Below, piece after piece: positions 49,165 to 58,470 of a stretch of DNA of 64,000 nucleotides. The notes under the pieces were generated by a model, which saw nothing but the letters and a program-made list of their open reading frames with translations, made no database searches and was not told the DNA's origin. Source of the DNA: Cupriavidus pauculus (GTDB lineage Bacteria; Pseudomonadota; Gammaproteobacteria; Burkholderiales; Burkholderiaceae); the NCBI RefSeq assembly GCF_008801835.1, contig NZ_VZOW01000029.1, positions 1 through 64,000 of the forward strand, read 5' to 3'. A program made the position numbers and the translations under genes. Within the stretch, counting starts at the first letter, position 1; each line of letters starts with the position of its first letter.

Positions 49165-49965
49165 GTGCAAGCCTTGTCGCGACCCTTGACGCCATCCATT
49201 GCCGATTGCCTCGAACAACAACTGCTGCGGCCGGTGTTCCAGCCGATCGGCTCGCTCTGCACGGGCGAGGTGTTCGGCTATGAGGCCCTGATCCGAGGCC
49301 CCGCGGGAACGCCGCTGGAAAGCCCTATCGCGTTGTTTGCGGAAGCGATGCGCGTCGGGCTGATGGTGCCATTGGAACGGCTGGCCGCGCGTATCTCGAT
49401 CCGGGTGTTCATGCAGTCCGGCCTGCCCGGCAAGCTGTTCCTGAACTACAGCGCCGATTCGTTGCGCGCCATCGAGGATAGTCGCGATGACGTGCGGCAA
49501 TTCCTGCAGGAGCAGGGCCTGCCATCGGACCGCATCGTGCTGGAGCTGACCGAACAGGCGCCGCTGGGCGCGCTGGAATCGCTGGCCAAGGCGGTGTTTT
49601 CGATCCGCAGCCGCGGCTCGCAGTTCGCACTCGACGACTACGGCACCGGCCACGCCAGCCTGGGGCAGTGGATCGCACTGCAGCCCGACTACGTGAAGAT
49701 TGCACGCGTGATCATCGACGGCGTGGCGTCGTCGGATTTCCAGCGCGAAGCGCTGCAGGCGGTTTGCAAGCTCGCACAGAGCGCAGGCACGCGCCTGATC
49801 GCAGAAGGTATCGAGCGCGAGGACGACCTGATCGTCTGCCGCGACCTCGGTATCGACTTTGCCCAAGGCTACCTGCTGGCCCGCCCGTCTTCGCAACCAC
49901 CGCTCGTTCTCTCCGAAGCATCGCTGCGCGCACTGCACCGCGGCCGGCTGCGGCTGGCCAACTAG
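49165..49965 (+). CDS. EAL-domain cyclic-di-GMP phosphodiesterase
   Basis: A 266-residue protein consisting of the EAL domain alone, without GGDEF, PAS or membrane segments. Active-site residues are all present: Glu40 in YEALIRG, Asn in LFLNYSADS, Glu in VLELTEQAP, the Asp pair in FALDDYGTGHASL, Lys in PDYVKIARVI, Glu in LIAEGIERED, and Gln in FAQGYLLARP. It should hydrolyse cyclic di-GMP to pGpG. A stop codon lies directly before the GTG, so this start is the first possible; the ribosome site is poor. It is convergent with the penicillin-binding protein gene. Confidence 0.88.
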   Translation: MQALSRPLTPSIADCLEQQLLRPVFQPIGSLCTGEVFGYEALIRGPAGTPLESPIALFAEAMRVGLMVPLERLAARISIRVFMQSGLPGKLFLNYSADSLRAIEDSRDDVRQFLQEQGLPSDRIVLELTEQAPLGALESLAKAVFSIRSRGSQFALDDYGTGHASLGQWIALQPDYVKIARVIIDGVASSDFQREALQAVCKLAQSAGTRLIAEGIEREDDLIVCRDLGIDFAQGYLLARPSSQPPLVLSEASLRALHRGRLRLAN

Positions 49966-50059
49966 CTGGATTTTTTTGCCGCTGCGCAGCCGCGGCAGAT
50001 GCCAACGCCCGCGACGTGACGGCTTGCGTCGCGTCCGTGCGTGTCATGCTGCCGAGCAG

Positions 50060-52546
50060 TCAGCGCACCGGCGAAGCGTCGACGCCCGACGCCGCGCCAC
50101 CGGTGGTGGATGCCGATGTCGGCGCGGATGGGGCACTGAACGCGGGCGTGGGTGCGGACGACGGTTCGGCAAGTGCCGGTGCCGACGCGCCGCCCGATCC
50201 CGCCTCCGCTGCCGGCGGCGCCGCCTCCACGACTTCGCCGGGATCCAGGGCCATACCGTTGTCGGGCGCGGGTGCGGGCGACGATGCGGGGGGCAGGGCT
50301 TCGGTATCAGTCGATGGCAGTGCCGGACGGCGGGGCGCCGGGCGCGGCGCAGGCGCGGCGTCTTCCTGCTTGCCCGATGCCACCAGTCGCTGATACCAGC
50401 CGCGCACGGTGTCGGTGATGCCCGAGTACCAGCTCTTTTCGTCGACCTCCGCAAAGCGCGCGCGTCCATCGACAATGCGGGCGCGGATTGCGCGCTGGTA
50501 GAAATCGCCGACGATGGGCAGCGCGCTGTGCGCGCCTTGTCCCCAGTAGTCGCTGCGTAGCGTCACGCGCGCATCGTTGAAGCCCACCCATGCGCCGGCC
50601 ACCAGTTGCGGATGCATCAGGATGAACCAGCCATCCGCGTTGTCCTGCGTGGTGCCGGTCTTGCCGGCGACGTCGGCGCGGATGCCGAAGCGCGTGCGGA
50701 TGGCCGTGCCGGTGCCGCGGTCGATCACATCGCGCATCACGACCAGCAGCGTGTCGTTGGCGGTGGCCGACAGCGCGCGCTCCGGCGTTGGGGGGCGGAA
50801 CTGCACGAGCACCCGGCCGTCGCGATCCTCGATGCGCGTGATCATGGACGGCGCGATGTACTGGCCGCCGTTGGCGATCGTGCCGTAGGCGCTGACCATT
50901 TCCTTGAGCGTGACCGGGCTGGTGCCCAGCGCCAGCGACGGCACTTCGTCGAGCTTGCTGTCGCGCACGCCCATCGCGCGTGCCAGCCGCGCCACGCGGG
51001 CCACGCCGACGTTCTGCACCAGTTGCGCGGTGATGGTGTTCTTCGAATACACGAGGCCGTCGCGCAGGCTCAGTGCGCGCCCCGTCGCCGGGGATTCGTC
51101 CGTGGGACGCCAGATCTCGCCGCCTGGCAGCTTCATTTCCACGGGCTGGTCGATATACGTCTCGTCCGGGCTCGTGCCTTGCGCAAACGCCGCGCCGTAG
51201 ACAAACGGCTTGAACGTGGAGCCCGGTTGGCGGCGCGCCTGCGCCACGTGATCGAAGGCATCCACGGTGAAGTCGCGGCTACCCACCCACGCGCGGATCT
51301 CGCCCGAAGTGGGATCCATCGCCATGAATCCGGCCTGCACGCGGGTCTTCTGCTGGCGCAGGTTCTGCATGAACGTGTTGTCGCGCATCAGCTTCGACAG
51401 CGCGTCGTCCTCAGTCTGTCCGGCGGCTACGGCTGCGCGGAATTCGCCGCTCTCGCGCACGAAAGCCTGCACCAGTGCGCGGCTTTCGGCCCAGCCCGCG
51501 CGCGGCGCCCATGCCGCGTTGGCGATCGACTGCAGCTGGTTGCCCTGCCGTGCCAGCGCCTGGGTGGCCATCGCCTGCAGGCGCGAGTCGATCGTGGTGT
51601 GCACCACCAAGCCGTCGGTGTAGAGGTTGTAGTCGTTGCGGTCGGCCCAGGCGATCAGCCACTTGCGCAGTTGCTGCGCGAAATGCGGCGCGGGGCCCGG
51701 CGCCTCGACCTGCCGTTCGAAATCGATGCGCAGCGGGCGCTTTTTGAGCGTCTCGAATTTCGCCGCATCGAGCTTGCCGTACTTGACCATCTGCGCCAGC
51801 ACGATATTGCGGCGGTCCAGTGCGCGCTGCGGGTTCAGCACCGGGTTGTAGTAGCTGTTGCCCTTGAGCATGCCGATAAGCGTGGCGGCTTCCAGCACGT
51901 CGAGCTTGTCGGCGGACTTGTCGAAGTACGTGCGCGCGGCCATCTCGATGCCGAACGCGTTGTACAGGAACGGCACCGTATTGAGATATGTTTCGAGGAT
52001 TTCGTCCTTCGAGTACAGCGCCTCGATCTTCAGCGCGGTAATCGCCTCCTTGAGCTTGCGCGTCATGGTGGGCGCACGGCCGATCTCGTCCGGATAGCGG
52101 TTGCGCGCCAGTTGCTGGGTGATGGTGGAGCCGCCCTGGCGGTCGCCCGAAAACGTATGGAGCGCCGCTGAGGCGGTGCGTCGCCAGTCGAGCCCGTAGT
52201 GCTGGTAAAAGCGGTGATCCTCGGTGGCGATCAGTGCGTTGACCACGTTGGGCGAGATATCGGCCAGCTTCACCCAGTCGCGATTGGCCCAACGGTAGAC
52301 CGCCAGTTCCTTGCCGTCGGCCGACAACACCTGCGCGGGCTGTTCGGACTTGGCTTTGCGGATGTCGCTGATGCCAGGCGTGAACGGAATCAGCAGCAAC
52401 ACATAGAGTGCGAACAGCGCCGGCACGGCGGCAAGCGCCAGCAGCGCCGTGCGGCGGGTTGGGCGCTTGGGGCGGGGCAGGCGGCGCAGATGCTGGCGCA
52501 GCAGGGCTAGCCGTGGGGCGAGGTCGGTCTTGTAATCCAGGCGCAT
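50060..52546 (-). CDS. Class A penicillin-binding protein (bifunctional transglycosylase/transpeptidase)
   Basis: An 828-residue peptidoglycan synthase. A cytoplasmic basic start, one membrane helix (ALLALAAVPALFALYVLLLI), the GT51 glycosyltransferase domain with catalytic Glu109 in ATEDHRFYQHYGLD and GGSTITQQLARN, then the transpeptidase domain with S443-x-x-K446 (PGSTFKPF), SKN in LVYSKNTITAQ, and KTGT in VAGKTGTTQDNADGW. The last 100 residues are a Pro/Ala/Ser-rich tail without structure. It acts in the inner membrane and periplasm. PBP1A-like in overall form; the exact orthologue was not decided. Confidence 0.92.
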   Translation of the reverse strand: MRLDYKTDLAPRLALLRQHLRRLPRPKRPTRRTALLALAAVPALFALYVLLLIPFTPGISDIRKAKSEQPAQVLSADGKELAVYRWANRDWVKLADISPNVVNALIATEDHRFYQHYGLDWRRTASAALHTFSGDRQGGSTITQQLARNRYPDEIGRAPTMTRKLKEAITALKIEALYSKDEILETYLNTVPFLYNAFGIEMAARTYFDKSADKLDVLEAATLIGMLKGNSYYNPVLNPQRALDRRNIVLAQMVKYGKLDAAKFETLKKRPLRIDFERQVEAPGPAPHFAQQLRKWLIAWADRNDYNLYTDGLVVHTTIDSRLQAMATQALARQGNQLQSIANAAWAPRAGWAESRALVQAFVRESGEFRAAVAAGQTEDDALSKLMRDNTFMQNLRQQKTRVQAGFMAMDPTSGEIRAWVGSRDFTVDAFDHVAQARRQPGSTFKPFVYGAAFAQGTSPDETYIDQPVEMKLPGGEIWRPTDESPATGRALSLRDGLVYSKNTITAQLVQNVGVARVARLARAMGVRDSKLDEVPSLALGTSPVTLKEMVSAYGTIANGGQYIAPSMITRIEDRDGRVLVQFRPPTPERALSATANDTLLVVMRDVIDRGTGTAIRTRFGIRADVAGKTGTTQDNADGWFILMHPQLVAGAWVGFNDARVTLRSDYWGQGAHSALPIVGDFYQRAIRARIVDGRARFAEVDEKSWYSGITDTVRGWYQRLVASGKQEDAAPAPRPAPRRPALPSTDTEALPPASSPAPAPDNGMALDPGEVVEAAPPAAEAGSGGASAPALAEPSSAPTPAFSAPSAPTSASTTGGAASGVDASPVR

Positions 52547-52864
52547 TGATGCGGGCAGGGCAGGTCCGGTGCAGCGCCGTCACGGACCTGTCAAATGCCG
52601 TTCACAGAAAAGTGTGCATCCTACCAAAACCGGGATCGGGAAAACCCGCATTCGATTCCGCATTTTTACAACGACCCTACCAAGGTGGGGCCTGCCTGCC
52701 CGGCATTGCGGACGTGCCGACACATGGATTTCATATTTCACTGAAACAATTCGCCTGCGCTCAACGGTCACCGTTTCGGAAAATGACAGTACGCCATGCA
52801 GCGTCGAGTTCCGGAATTGGGGCGGGGGAAGCATCTCAATGTCTTAACAAAACGAGAAATTACA
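52547..52864. other. Divergent spacer between penicillin-binding protein and porin genes
   Basis: No gene seen in these 318 bp. An 8-bp dyad CAGGTCCG/CGGACCTG (52561-52568 with 52583-52590) lies close to the penicillin-binding protein start. The half nearest the porin has A/T-rich pieces that may hold its promoter, but no convincing -35/-10 pair was found. Confidence 0.4.
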
Positions 52865-53938
52865 GTGAAGAAAGCTCTATTTGCCCTGGCGGCAGCGGGT
52901 ACCTGCGCCATTTCCGGCGTGGCGTCGGCACAAACCGCCTCCACCGTGACGCTGTACGGCATCGCCGATGCTGGCGTCGAATTCGCCACCCATACGCCTG
53001 GCGGCAACGGCGGCACGGTAGCCCGTGTAAGTTCGGGCAACATGTCCACCTCGCGCTGGGGCCTGCGCGGCACCGAAGACCTCGGCGCCGGCCTGAAGGC
53101 GATCTTCACGCTGGAATCGGGCTTCGACATCGATACCGGCAACTCGGGCCAGGGCAATCGCCTGTTTGGCCGCCAGGCCTTCGTCGGTCTGCAGGGCACG
53201 TTCGGCGCAGTGACGCTGGGCCGTCAGCAGAACTCGCTGTATGACCTGTTCGGCGCCTATGACCCGATGGGCGTCGGTCCGAAGTACTCGCTGAACAGTG
53301 TCGATTCGGGCTTCAACGGCCGTGCCGACAACGCCATCAAGTACACCGGCAAGTTCGGTGGCCTGACCGCCACGACGTTCTACAGCACGGGCCGCGATTC
53401 GACCGTCGCCGGCAGCACCGAAGTGCCGGGCAACTACAAGATCGGCCGCAACTTCGGCGCGGGCCTGGCCTACAACGCGGGCGCCTTCTCGATCGGCACC
53501 GCGTACGACCAGTACCAGGGCAATATCGCCGCCACCGACGACCGCGCCGTCAAGCGTCTGGCCTTCGGCGGTTCGTACGACTTCGGCGTGGCCAAGGTGT
53601 TTGCCGGCTACCGCTGGATGCGCGACGACGGCGTTGCCACGGCAGCCACCGCATCGACGCGCAACAACGTGTATTGGCTGGGTGGCCTGTATCGCGTGAC
53701 GCCTGCGCTGTCGCTGACCGGCGCGGCTTACTACACCGATACGCACAACAGCAACAACGATCCGTGGATGTTCGTGCTGTCGGCCGACTACTCGTTCTCG
53801 AAGCGTACCGACGCCTATCTGAACCTGGGCTACGTGCGTAACAAGGGCACGTCGGCACTGGGCCTGAACGGTTCGGGCACGGCCGTGGCCGGCGCCAACC
53901 AGACCGGCGCGATCGTCGGCATCCGTCACCGCTTCTAA
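52865..53938 (+). CDS. Gram-negative porin (OmpC/Omp32-like)
   Basis: A 357-residue outer-membrane trimeric channel. Start GTG at 52865 begins a perfect signal peptide (KKALFALAAAGTCAISGVAS, ends SAQ). The mature protein starts with the usual beta-proteobacterial porin sequence SSVTLYGIADAG-like (TASTVTLYGIADAGVEFATH) and has the markers SRWGLRGTEDLGAGLKAIFT, NRLFGRQAFVGLQG and a terminal IVGIRHRF with C-terminal Phe for BAM assembly. The ribosome site is not strong. It is probably a general diffusion porin. Confidence 0.92.
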   Translation: MKKALFALAAAGTCAISGVASAQTASTVTLYGIADAGVEFATHTPGGNGGTVARVSSGNMSTSRWGLRGTEDLGAGLKAIFTLESGFDIDTGNSGQGNRLFGRQAFVGLQGTFGAVTLGRQQNSLYDLFGAYDPMGVGPKYSLNSVDSGFNGRADNAIKYTGKFGGLTATTFYSTGRDSTVAGSTEVPGNYKIGRNFGAGLAYNAGAFSIGTAYDQYQGNIAATDDRAVKRLAFGGSYDFGVAKVFAGYRWMRDDGVATAATASTRNNVYWLGGLYRVTPALSLTGAAYYTDTHNSNNDPWMFVLSADYSFSKRTDAYLNLGYVRNKGTSALGLNGSGTAVAGANQTGAIVGIRHRF

Positions 53939-53983
53939 AGCAGGAGACACTGGCAGACGGGGCCTTTCCCCCCGCACCTGCCG

Positions 53984-54028
53984 GATAATAAAACGCCCCT
54001 CACCCGGCTTGGCGGGACGAGGGGCGTT
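53984..54028 (-). terminator. Bidirectional hairpin terminator between porin and the 103-aa gene
   Basis: AACGCCCCTC (53992-54001) pairs with GAGGGGCGTT (54019-54028), 10 bp. On the minus strand it continues into TTTTATTAT, a better T-tract than on the plus strand (TTCTGC). It ends the 54072 gene and probably the porin transcript too. Confidence 0.65.
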
Positions 54029-54071
54029 CTGCATTGGAAAACCGGATGGCGCGCCGGGGCGCGCGGTGGCT

Positions 54072-54383
54072 TCAGGCGTTGGGCTGGGCGTTGCTGGCGT
54101 CGCCGCTGCGCAGGCGTTCCAGCGCGCGCGTCAGCAGCGCGCCTTCTTCGGCATCGGTGGTGGTGTGCAGCATCTGCGCGGCATGGTGCAGGCGTTCCTT
54201 GTCAGGCGCGCTGATGCGCTCCGCGGCATCAAGCAGATCGAGTTCCTTGTCGATGCGCTTGCTGAGCTTGCGAACGAATTCCGGGTCGAGCTGACCCTGG
54301 GCGGCGCCGTGTGCGATGTGGTACATCAGGGCCGTGAGGCCCTCTGGCGTGGTCTCGGTGGTGTCGAGGGAAGGGCGTTTCAT
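54072..54383 (-). CDS. Conserved small hypothetical protein, helical
   Basis: A 103-residue cytoplasmic protein. GGAG lies six bases before the ATG. The chain looks all-helical and charged: LTALMYHIAHGAAQGQLDPE, FVRKLSKRIDKELDLLDAAE, KERLHHAAQMLHTTTDAEEG. I recognise no domain. It ends at a clear terminator and has no operon partner. Confidence 0.65.
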   Translation of the reverse strand: MKRPSLDTTETTPEGLTALMYHIAHGAAQGQLDPEFVRKLSKRIDKELDLLDAAERISAPDKERLHHAAQMLHTTTDAEEGALLTRALERLRSGDASNAQPNA

Positions 54384-54639
54384 GGCAACTCCGTAAGAGG
54401 GTCCCGACCACTGTAGCACTGTAATCGCTAAATCCGATGTCGCCAGCAAAGATAGTGCGCTAGCAGCGATCTGGAACGGCCGGTGTGCGCTCCGGGCGAC
54501 GCGAAAAGCAGTTTCCAGGTGTCGATCGCCGCGCATCTGGGGCCGCGCGTGAAGGTCGATGAAGGACTTAGCGCGCGTCCGCATGTCGATCAGCGCGCCC
54601 CTTCAGCGCGCCGCCATCAACACGCTCCCCTCTCCACAA

Positions 54640-56121
54640 TCACGGCCCGCAGGCTGCGGCTGCTCCGGACAGGATGACGACCTGACGCAGGCCCTTGGTG
54701 GTTGCATCGTCGTCCGCGCCGACGGTGTTGTTGGTGAACTTGCAGCCGTAGTTGGGCGCGGCCACCACCGATGCGGTCAGCACGTCATCGCCGGCGGGTG
54801 TGGGGCCGCCCTGTTCCCAGCTCACCATGTCGTCGAACGCCTTTGCCTGTTCGGCCACCGTGAAGTCGCAATGGCTGATGCCGCGGATCGCGCGTTGCAC
54901 CAGCCACTTCGACGTGCCGTTGGCATCGGCGCGGCGCTTGTAGATCTGCTCCATGCTGAACGGCACGTACATGTCGCCCAGCGTGTGCAGCGTCAGCACC
55001 GGAACGCTGATCTTGGCGGCGTTCTGCGGAATCCAGCGCAAGCCGTCGCGGCGCAGGCGGTTGGCGTCTGGTGTGGCGCGCACGCGGAAGATCGCCGCGT
55101 TGAAGGCCTGCTCATCGGGGGACTGCGCCGGGTCGTTGTCGAACTGGTAGGTGAAGCCCGTGGTGTCGACGACGTTCTGCGTCAGCACGCCGTTGACCGT
55201 GCCGTCCTGCCCGAATGTGCTCCACACCGCATCCTGCAGTCCCTTGGAGGCCGGGCTCTGGCCGAAGCCCAGCTCGAACAGCGGCCGTTCTCCACCGGTC
55301 AGGTTCTTGACCACGGCCTTGAGCTTGTCGCCCGCGGGCGTGGTGGCCGAGGGATACGTCGTGAACAGCGCGGCGACCAGCGGCGCGGCAATCTGTGCCC
55401 AGTTGCTCACTGGCCACGATGTTGCGGGCATGCCGGCCAGTTGCTGCGCCGCCGTCTGGTAGCCGCCGAAATAGTTGAACAGTTCGGTGTCGCCCAGCAC
55501 GCCGCACATCGGCACCGATCCGTTGTACGTCACCTTGTGCACGGCGGTCTGGATGTTCTCGGCGTCCACGGCGGCTGCGGCGATATGTCCGCCCATCGAG
55601 TGGCCGACGATGTAGGTGCGCGTCGGCGCGGCCAGTGTGCGGCCTTTCTGCTTGGCGATGTCGGTGAACGCCTGCGCCAGCGCATTGGTGTCTTCCACGC
55701 CGGCGCGCACGTCGTAATAGTTGGTCGAATAGCTCGATGCCGCCCAGGCATAGCCGGCTTCCAGCAGATGGCGGCGCAGGGCGGGAATCGTGACGTCGAG
55801 TTGCGATCCGGTGCCGGCGTAGCCGTGCGCGTACATCACGAGCTTGCCGTTCCAGGCGGCTGGCACCTCGATCATGTAGCCGGCCTTGCCCAGCACGCCG
55901 GTCCAGCGGTCTGCTGCCGGAGCGCCCGCCAGCGGCGTGAGTTTGGCGGCCAGCGCAGTTGCATCGACCGTGAAGGTGCGGCTGTCTTGCGGCCGCAGAT
56001 CCTCGGGCTGAACGGTGGGCGGGGTGGACGCGGCGGGCGGTGGATCGTCGCCGCCGCCGCAGCCGTATAGAAGCGTGCTGGCAGCCAGCGCGATGGCGGC
56101 GCTGTGGAATGCGCGATGCAT
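54640..56121 (-). CDS. Lipoprotein alpha/beta hydrolase (lipase/esterase-like)
   Basis: A 493-residue protein; AGGAGAC precedes the ATG at 56121. The leader ends in a lipobox (ASTLLYGC, Cys21), followed by a Gly/Pro/Asp-rich spacer, so it is probably membrane-attached. Oxyanion-hole block MYAHGYAGTGSQ, nucleophile Ser175 in YIVGHSMGGHIAAAA, acid in VLTLHTLGDMYVPFS, and His in IRGISHCDFTVAEQ. It has a cap region with several Cys, probably disulfide-bonded (PMCGVLGD; APNYGCKF). The substrate could be a lipid, polyester or aromatic ester; the sequence alone does not decide. Confidence 0.85.
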   Translation of the reverse strand: MHRAFHSAAIALAASTLLYGCGGGDDPPPAASTPPTVQPEDLRPQDSRTFTVDATALAAKLTPLAGAPAADRWTGVLGKAGYMIEVPAAWNGKLVMYAHGYAGTGSQLDVTIPALRRHLLEAGYAWAASSYSTNYYDVRAGVEDTNALAQAFTDIAKQKGRTLAAPTRTYIVGHSMGGHIAAAAVDAENIQTAVHKVTYNGSVPMCGVLGDTELFNYFGGYQTAAQQLAGMPATSWPVSNWAQIAAPLVAALFTTYPSATTPAGDKLKAVVKNLTGGERPLFELGFGQSPASKGLQDAVWSTFGQDGTVNGVLTQNVVDTTGFTYQFDNDPAQSPDEQAFNAAIFRVRATPDANRLRRDGLRWIPQNAAKISVPVLTLHTLGDMYVPFSMEQIYKRRADANGTSKWLVQRAIRGISHCDFTVAEQAKAFDDMVSWEQGGPTPAGDDVLTASVVAAPNYGCKFTNNTVGADDDATTKGLRQVVILSGAAAACGP

Positions 56122-56416
56122 GATGTCTCCTGTCTTCGTTATGTGGATATCGGAGTGCGTCGGCACGCGCGTCCTCTACAACCAGGTGGCCTGCATCTTG
56201 TCGATCTCTTCCCCCGCGGTGACAACGCCGCGTCACTGTATCGGGGTTCAAAGCGCACTCCAACTCTCAAACGGGTGACTGAAGACTGCCGCGTGCAGTG
56301 CAGCATGGGGGTAGGCGTTATCCGGCAATGCAATGGGAGGGCGGCCGACGGCGTGGCACGAGTGCGCCTGCCTATACTGCGAACGTGGCGCAAATGCGCG
56401 CTACGGGGAGCCAGCC

Positions 56417-56569
56417 ATGTCCAGAATTGTTCTACTGTGGATGCTGCCGATGGTCCTTGCGGGGTGCGTGTCGTTCAGCAGCAGCGACCCGAATCCGCCG
56501 CAGCGCACCACCGTGGTAACGCCGCCACCAGGCACCGCCACCACCATCTGCAGCCCGGGTCCGTGCTAG
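56417..56569 (+). CDS. Very small lipoprotein (50 residues)
   Basis: GGGGAG lies six bases before the ATG. The leader MSRIVLLWMLPMVLAGC ends in a perfect lipobox (Cys17). The mature part is only 34 residues, Ser/Pro/Thr-rich (VSFSSSDPNPPQRTTVVTPP) with two Cys near the end. Function unknown. Its stop overlaps by four bases the stop of the convergent DUF2459 gene. Confidence 0.65.
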   Translation: MSRIVLLWMLPMVLAGCVSFSSSDPNPPQRTTVVTPPPGTATTICSPGPC

Positions 56570-57225
56570 GGCGCGGCGCCCGTGGACGAAGTGCCGCGGA
56601 CGTGCACTTGGCGCACCTGACGCATCACGCCATCGGCAAACAGAATCGGGCGCGATAGCGGGATCCCTGCGGCGCGCAGCGCGTCAGCGGTCCACGTATT
56701 GCAGGTGTAGAAACCGTTGTAGCGTGCCGCCGCGCCGAAATAGAGTCCGCCCGGATACGGGCCGTCGCCGAGCCGCAGCGGACGCCCTTGCGCGTCGGTC
56801 TGTACTGCCTGATTGAGGAACGCGCGCAAGTGCTCGCGTCCATCCTGGTCGATTGCCAACCGCACGACGTTGTCGGCGCCGAACGCGGCCGCCGGTGTAT
56901 CGCGCAAGATCGTCAGCAGGATCGCGCCGTCGCCAGGTAGCAATGCCGACAGCAGCGTCGAGGGCCCGCGCTCGCGGCTCAGCAGGTAGTGGCGATCGCC
57001 AAATCCGAAGCAGAGAAACCGCGACCCCTCGTAGCCGACGGCCAGCCGCAGCAGTTGCGCATCGGCATCGTCGCTGCGGATGCAGATATCGGTATGCCAG
57101 CCGCGCTCGACCACGTCGATGGTGGTGACGACCGGCAGCGCGGCGGCCGGCGTGGTCGCGCATCCGGCCAGCGCGCCCCACGCGGCAACGAGGAGGGTGG
57201 CGACGATGGCGTGCGGCGCTGGCAT
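56566..57225 (-). CDS. DUF2459 family lipoprotein
   Basis: A 219-residue protein. The leader ends in a lipobox (AWGALAGC). The domain shows DVVERGWHTDICIRSDDA, FGFGDRHYLL, and NGFYTCNTWTADALRAAGIP, which match DUF2459 (TIGR02117). The CNTW Cys with nearby His residues resembles a papain-like or NlpC-like active site, but no activity is established. It ends against the small lipoprotein gene on the other strand. Confidence 0.78.
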   Translation of the reverse strand: MPAPHAIVATLLVAAWGALAGCATTPAAALPVVTTIDVVERGWHTDICIRSDDADAQLLRLAVGYEGSRFLCFGFGDRHYLLSRERGPSTLLSALLPGDGAILLTILRDTPAAAFGADNVVRLAIDQDGREHLRAFLNQAVQTDAQGRPLRLGDGPYPGGLYFGAAARYNGFYTCNTWTADALRAAGIPLSRPILFADGVMRQVRQVHVRGTSSTGAAP

Positions 57226-57269
57226 GACGCGGGGCTAGCGCTGGCGGATGGGATGTAGCACGGCGTGTT

Positions 57270-57896
57270 TCATCGCGTGCGCGCGGAACCGGCCCATGCG
57301 CCGGCGGGTGCGGCCACCGTTCGATCGATCAGCCCGACGATGGCCGCCTCAAACGACGCGGCATCGGCGCCCGCGGCAATTTCCAGCGCGGCGCGGTCGA
57401 ACGCGGCCGACAGCAGCGCCGCCAGCGCATCGGCCGGCGCATCGTCGGCCAGGCCGTGTCCCACTGCCGCGCGCAAGCCCTCGCGCAATGTGCGGCCCGC
57501 ATGCCGCGCATCGAGCGCGAAGATTTCCGCCGCGCCCAGCACGGCGGGCCCGTCGATCAGCAGCAACTGCGTGCGCCCCGGCACGCGCATCGCGTTCAGG
57601 TACGCCAGGCTGCCTGCAATCAGCGCGTCACGGATCGGCACGTCGTGTGGCGCGGCGCGTTCGATTTCATCGGCCACCGCGCGCGCCTCGTCTTCCAGCA
57701 GCGTGCGGTACAGGTCCTGTTTGTCGGCGAAATGGTGATAGAGCGCGCCCCGCGTGATGCCCGCGGCCGCGGCAATCTCCGGCGTGGAGGTCGCCGCGTA
57801 GCCTTTCTCGATCAGCAATCGGCGTGCCGCGCCCAGCAGCGCCGCGCGAGTGGCCTGCGTGCGCAAATGATTGGATTGTGTTTTTTTATCTTGCAT
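57270..57896 (-). CDS. TetR/AcrR-family repressor
   Basis: A 208-residue regulator. The N-terminal helix-turn-helix is TRAALLGAARRLLIEKGYAA plus GITRGALYHHFADKQDLYRT; the C-terminal ligand domain is variable. It is divergent from a VOC-family gene. A perfect 17-bp inverted repeat lies directly against its start codon and a degenerate second copy is 32 bp further on, so it probably represses both genes. The ligand is unknown. Confidence 0.9.
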   Translation of the reverse strand: MQDKKTQSNHLRTQATRAALLGAARRLLIEKGYAATSTPEIAAAAGITRGALYHHFADKQDLYRTLLEDEARAVADEIERAAPHDVPIRDALIAGSLAYLNAMRVPGRTQLLLIDGPAVLGAAEIFALDARHAGRTLREGLRAAVGHGLADDAPADALAALLSAAFDRAALEIAAGADAASFEAAIVGLIDRTVAAPAGAWAGSARTR

Positions 57897-57913
57897 ACAT
57901 ACAGCCTGTATGT
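57897..57913. promoter_or_regulatory. TetR-type operator, perfect inverted repeat
   Basis: ACATACAG C CTGTATGT, an 8-bp dyad around one base, touches the start codon of the TetR-family gene. A second, degenerate copy occurs at 57929-57945 (right half-site CTGTATGT perfect, left half 5 of 8). The centres are 32 bp apart, about three helical turns. Confidence 0.8.
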
Positions 57914-57971
57914 CATAACTATTGGGAAAAATGCAATCTGTATGTTACGTCAGCCGCCACCAGGAGCCAAC

Positions 57972-58415
57972 ATGGAATCGACGCCGCTACGCCTCACCAG
58001 TCATTACGCCGTGATTGCCACTCGCGATGTGGCTGCCACCTCTGCTTTTTTTGTCGAACATTTCGATTTTCAGCCGCTGTTCAGCGCTGACTGGTACATG
58101 CAGCTGCAGGCGCGCGCCGATCCGCATATGAACCTCGCGGTGCTGCATGCCGATCACGAAACCATTCCCGCCATCGCGCGCGGCCGGACGGCGGCTGGCG
58201 TACTGCTGAACTTCGAAGTCGAAAATGTCGATGCGGTATATGCGCGGATGCAGCGTGCGGGCCTGCCGATCCTGCTGCCGTTGCGCGACGAACCGTTCGG
58301 CCAGCGCCATTTCATCACGGCAGATCCGAACGGCGTGCTCGTCGACATCATCACGCCGATTGCGCCGTCTGCCGAATTCGCGGCCCAGTACGATGCGGCG
58401 GCGCTGCCCGGCTAA
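57972..58415 (+). CDS. VOC-family (glyoxalase/bleomycin-resistance fold) protein
   Basis: A 147-residue protein; AGGAG precedes the ATG at 57972. Two beta-alpha-beta-beta-beta modules are visible: HYAVIATRDVAATSAFFVEH and GVLLNFEVENVDAVYARMQR with the end QRHFITADPNGVLVDIITPI. Metal-ligand residues typical of the fold may be His12, Glu/Asp near the second module, and Asp in DPNG. It may be a lyase, dioxygenase or resistance protein; the divergent TetR gene suggests induction by its substrate. Confidence 0.85.
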   Translation: MESTPLRLTSHYAVIATRDVAATSAFFVEHFDFQPLFSADWYMQLQARADPHMNLAVLHADHETIPAIARGRTAAGVLLNFEVENVDAVYARMQRAGLPILLPLRDEPFGQRHFITADPNGVLVDIITPIAPSAEFAAQYDAAALPG

Positions 58416-58470
58416 TGCAAACAGAGCGCAGGCGCTGCAGATGCGACGCACTGTGAGCCGGCTGTCCGAC

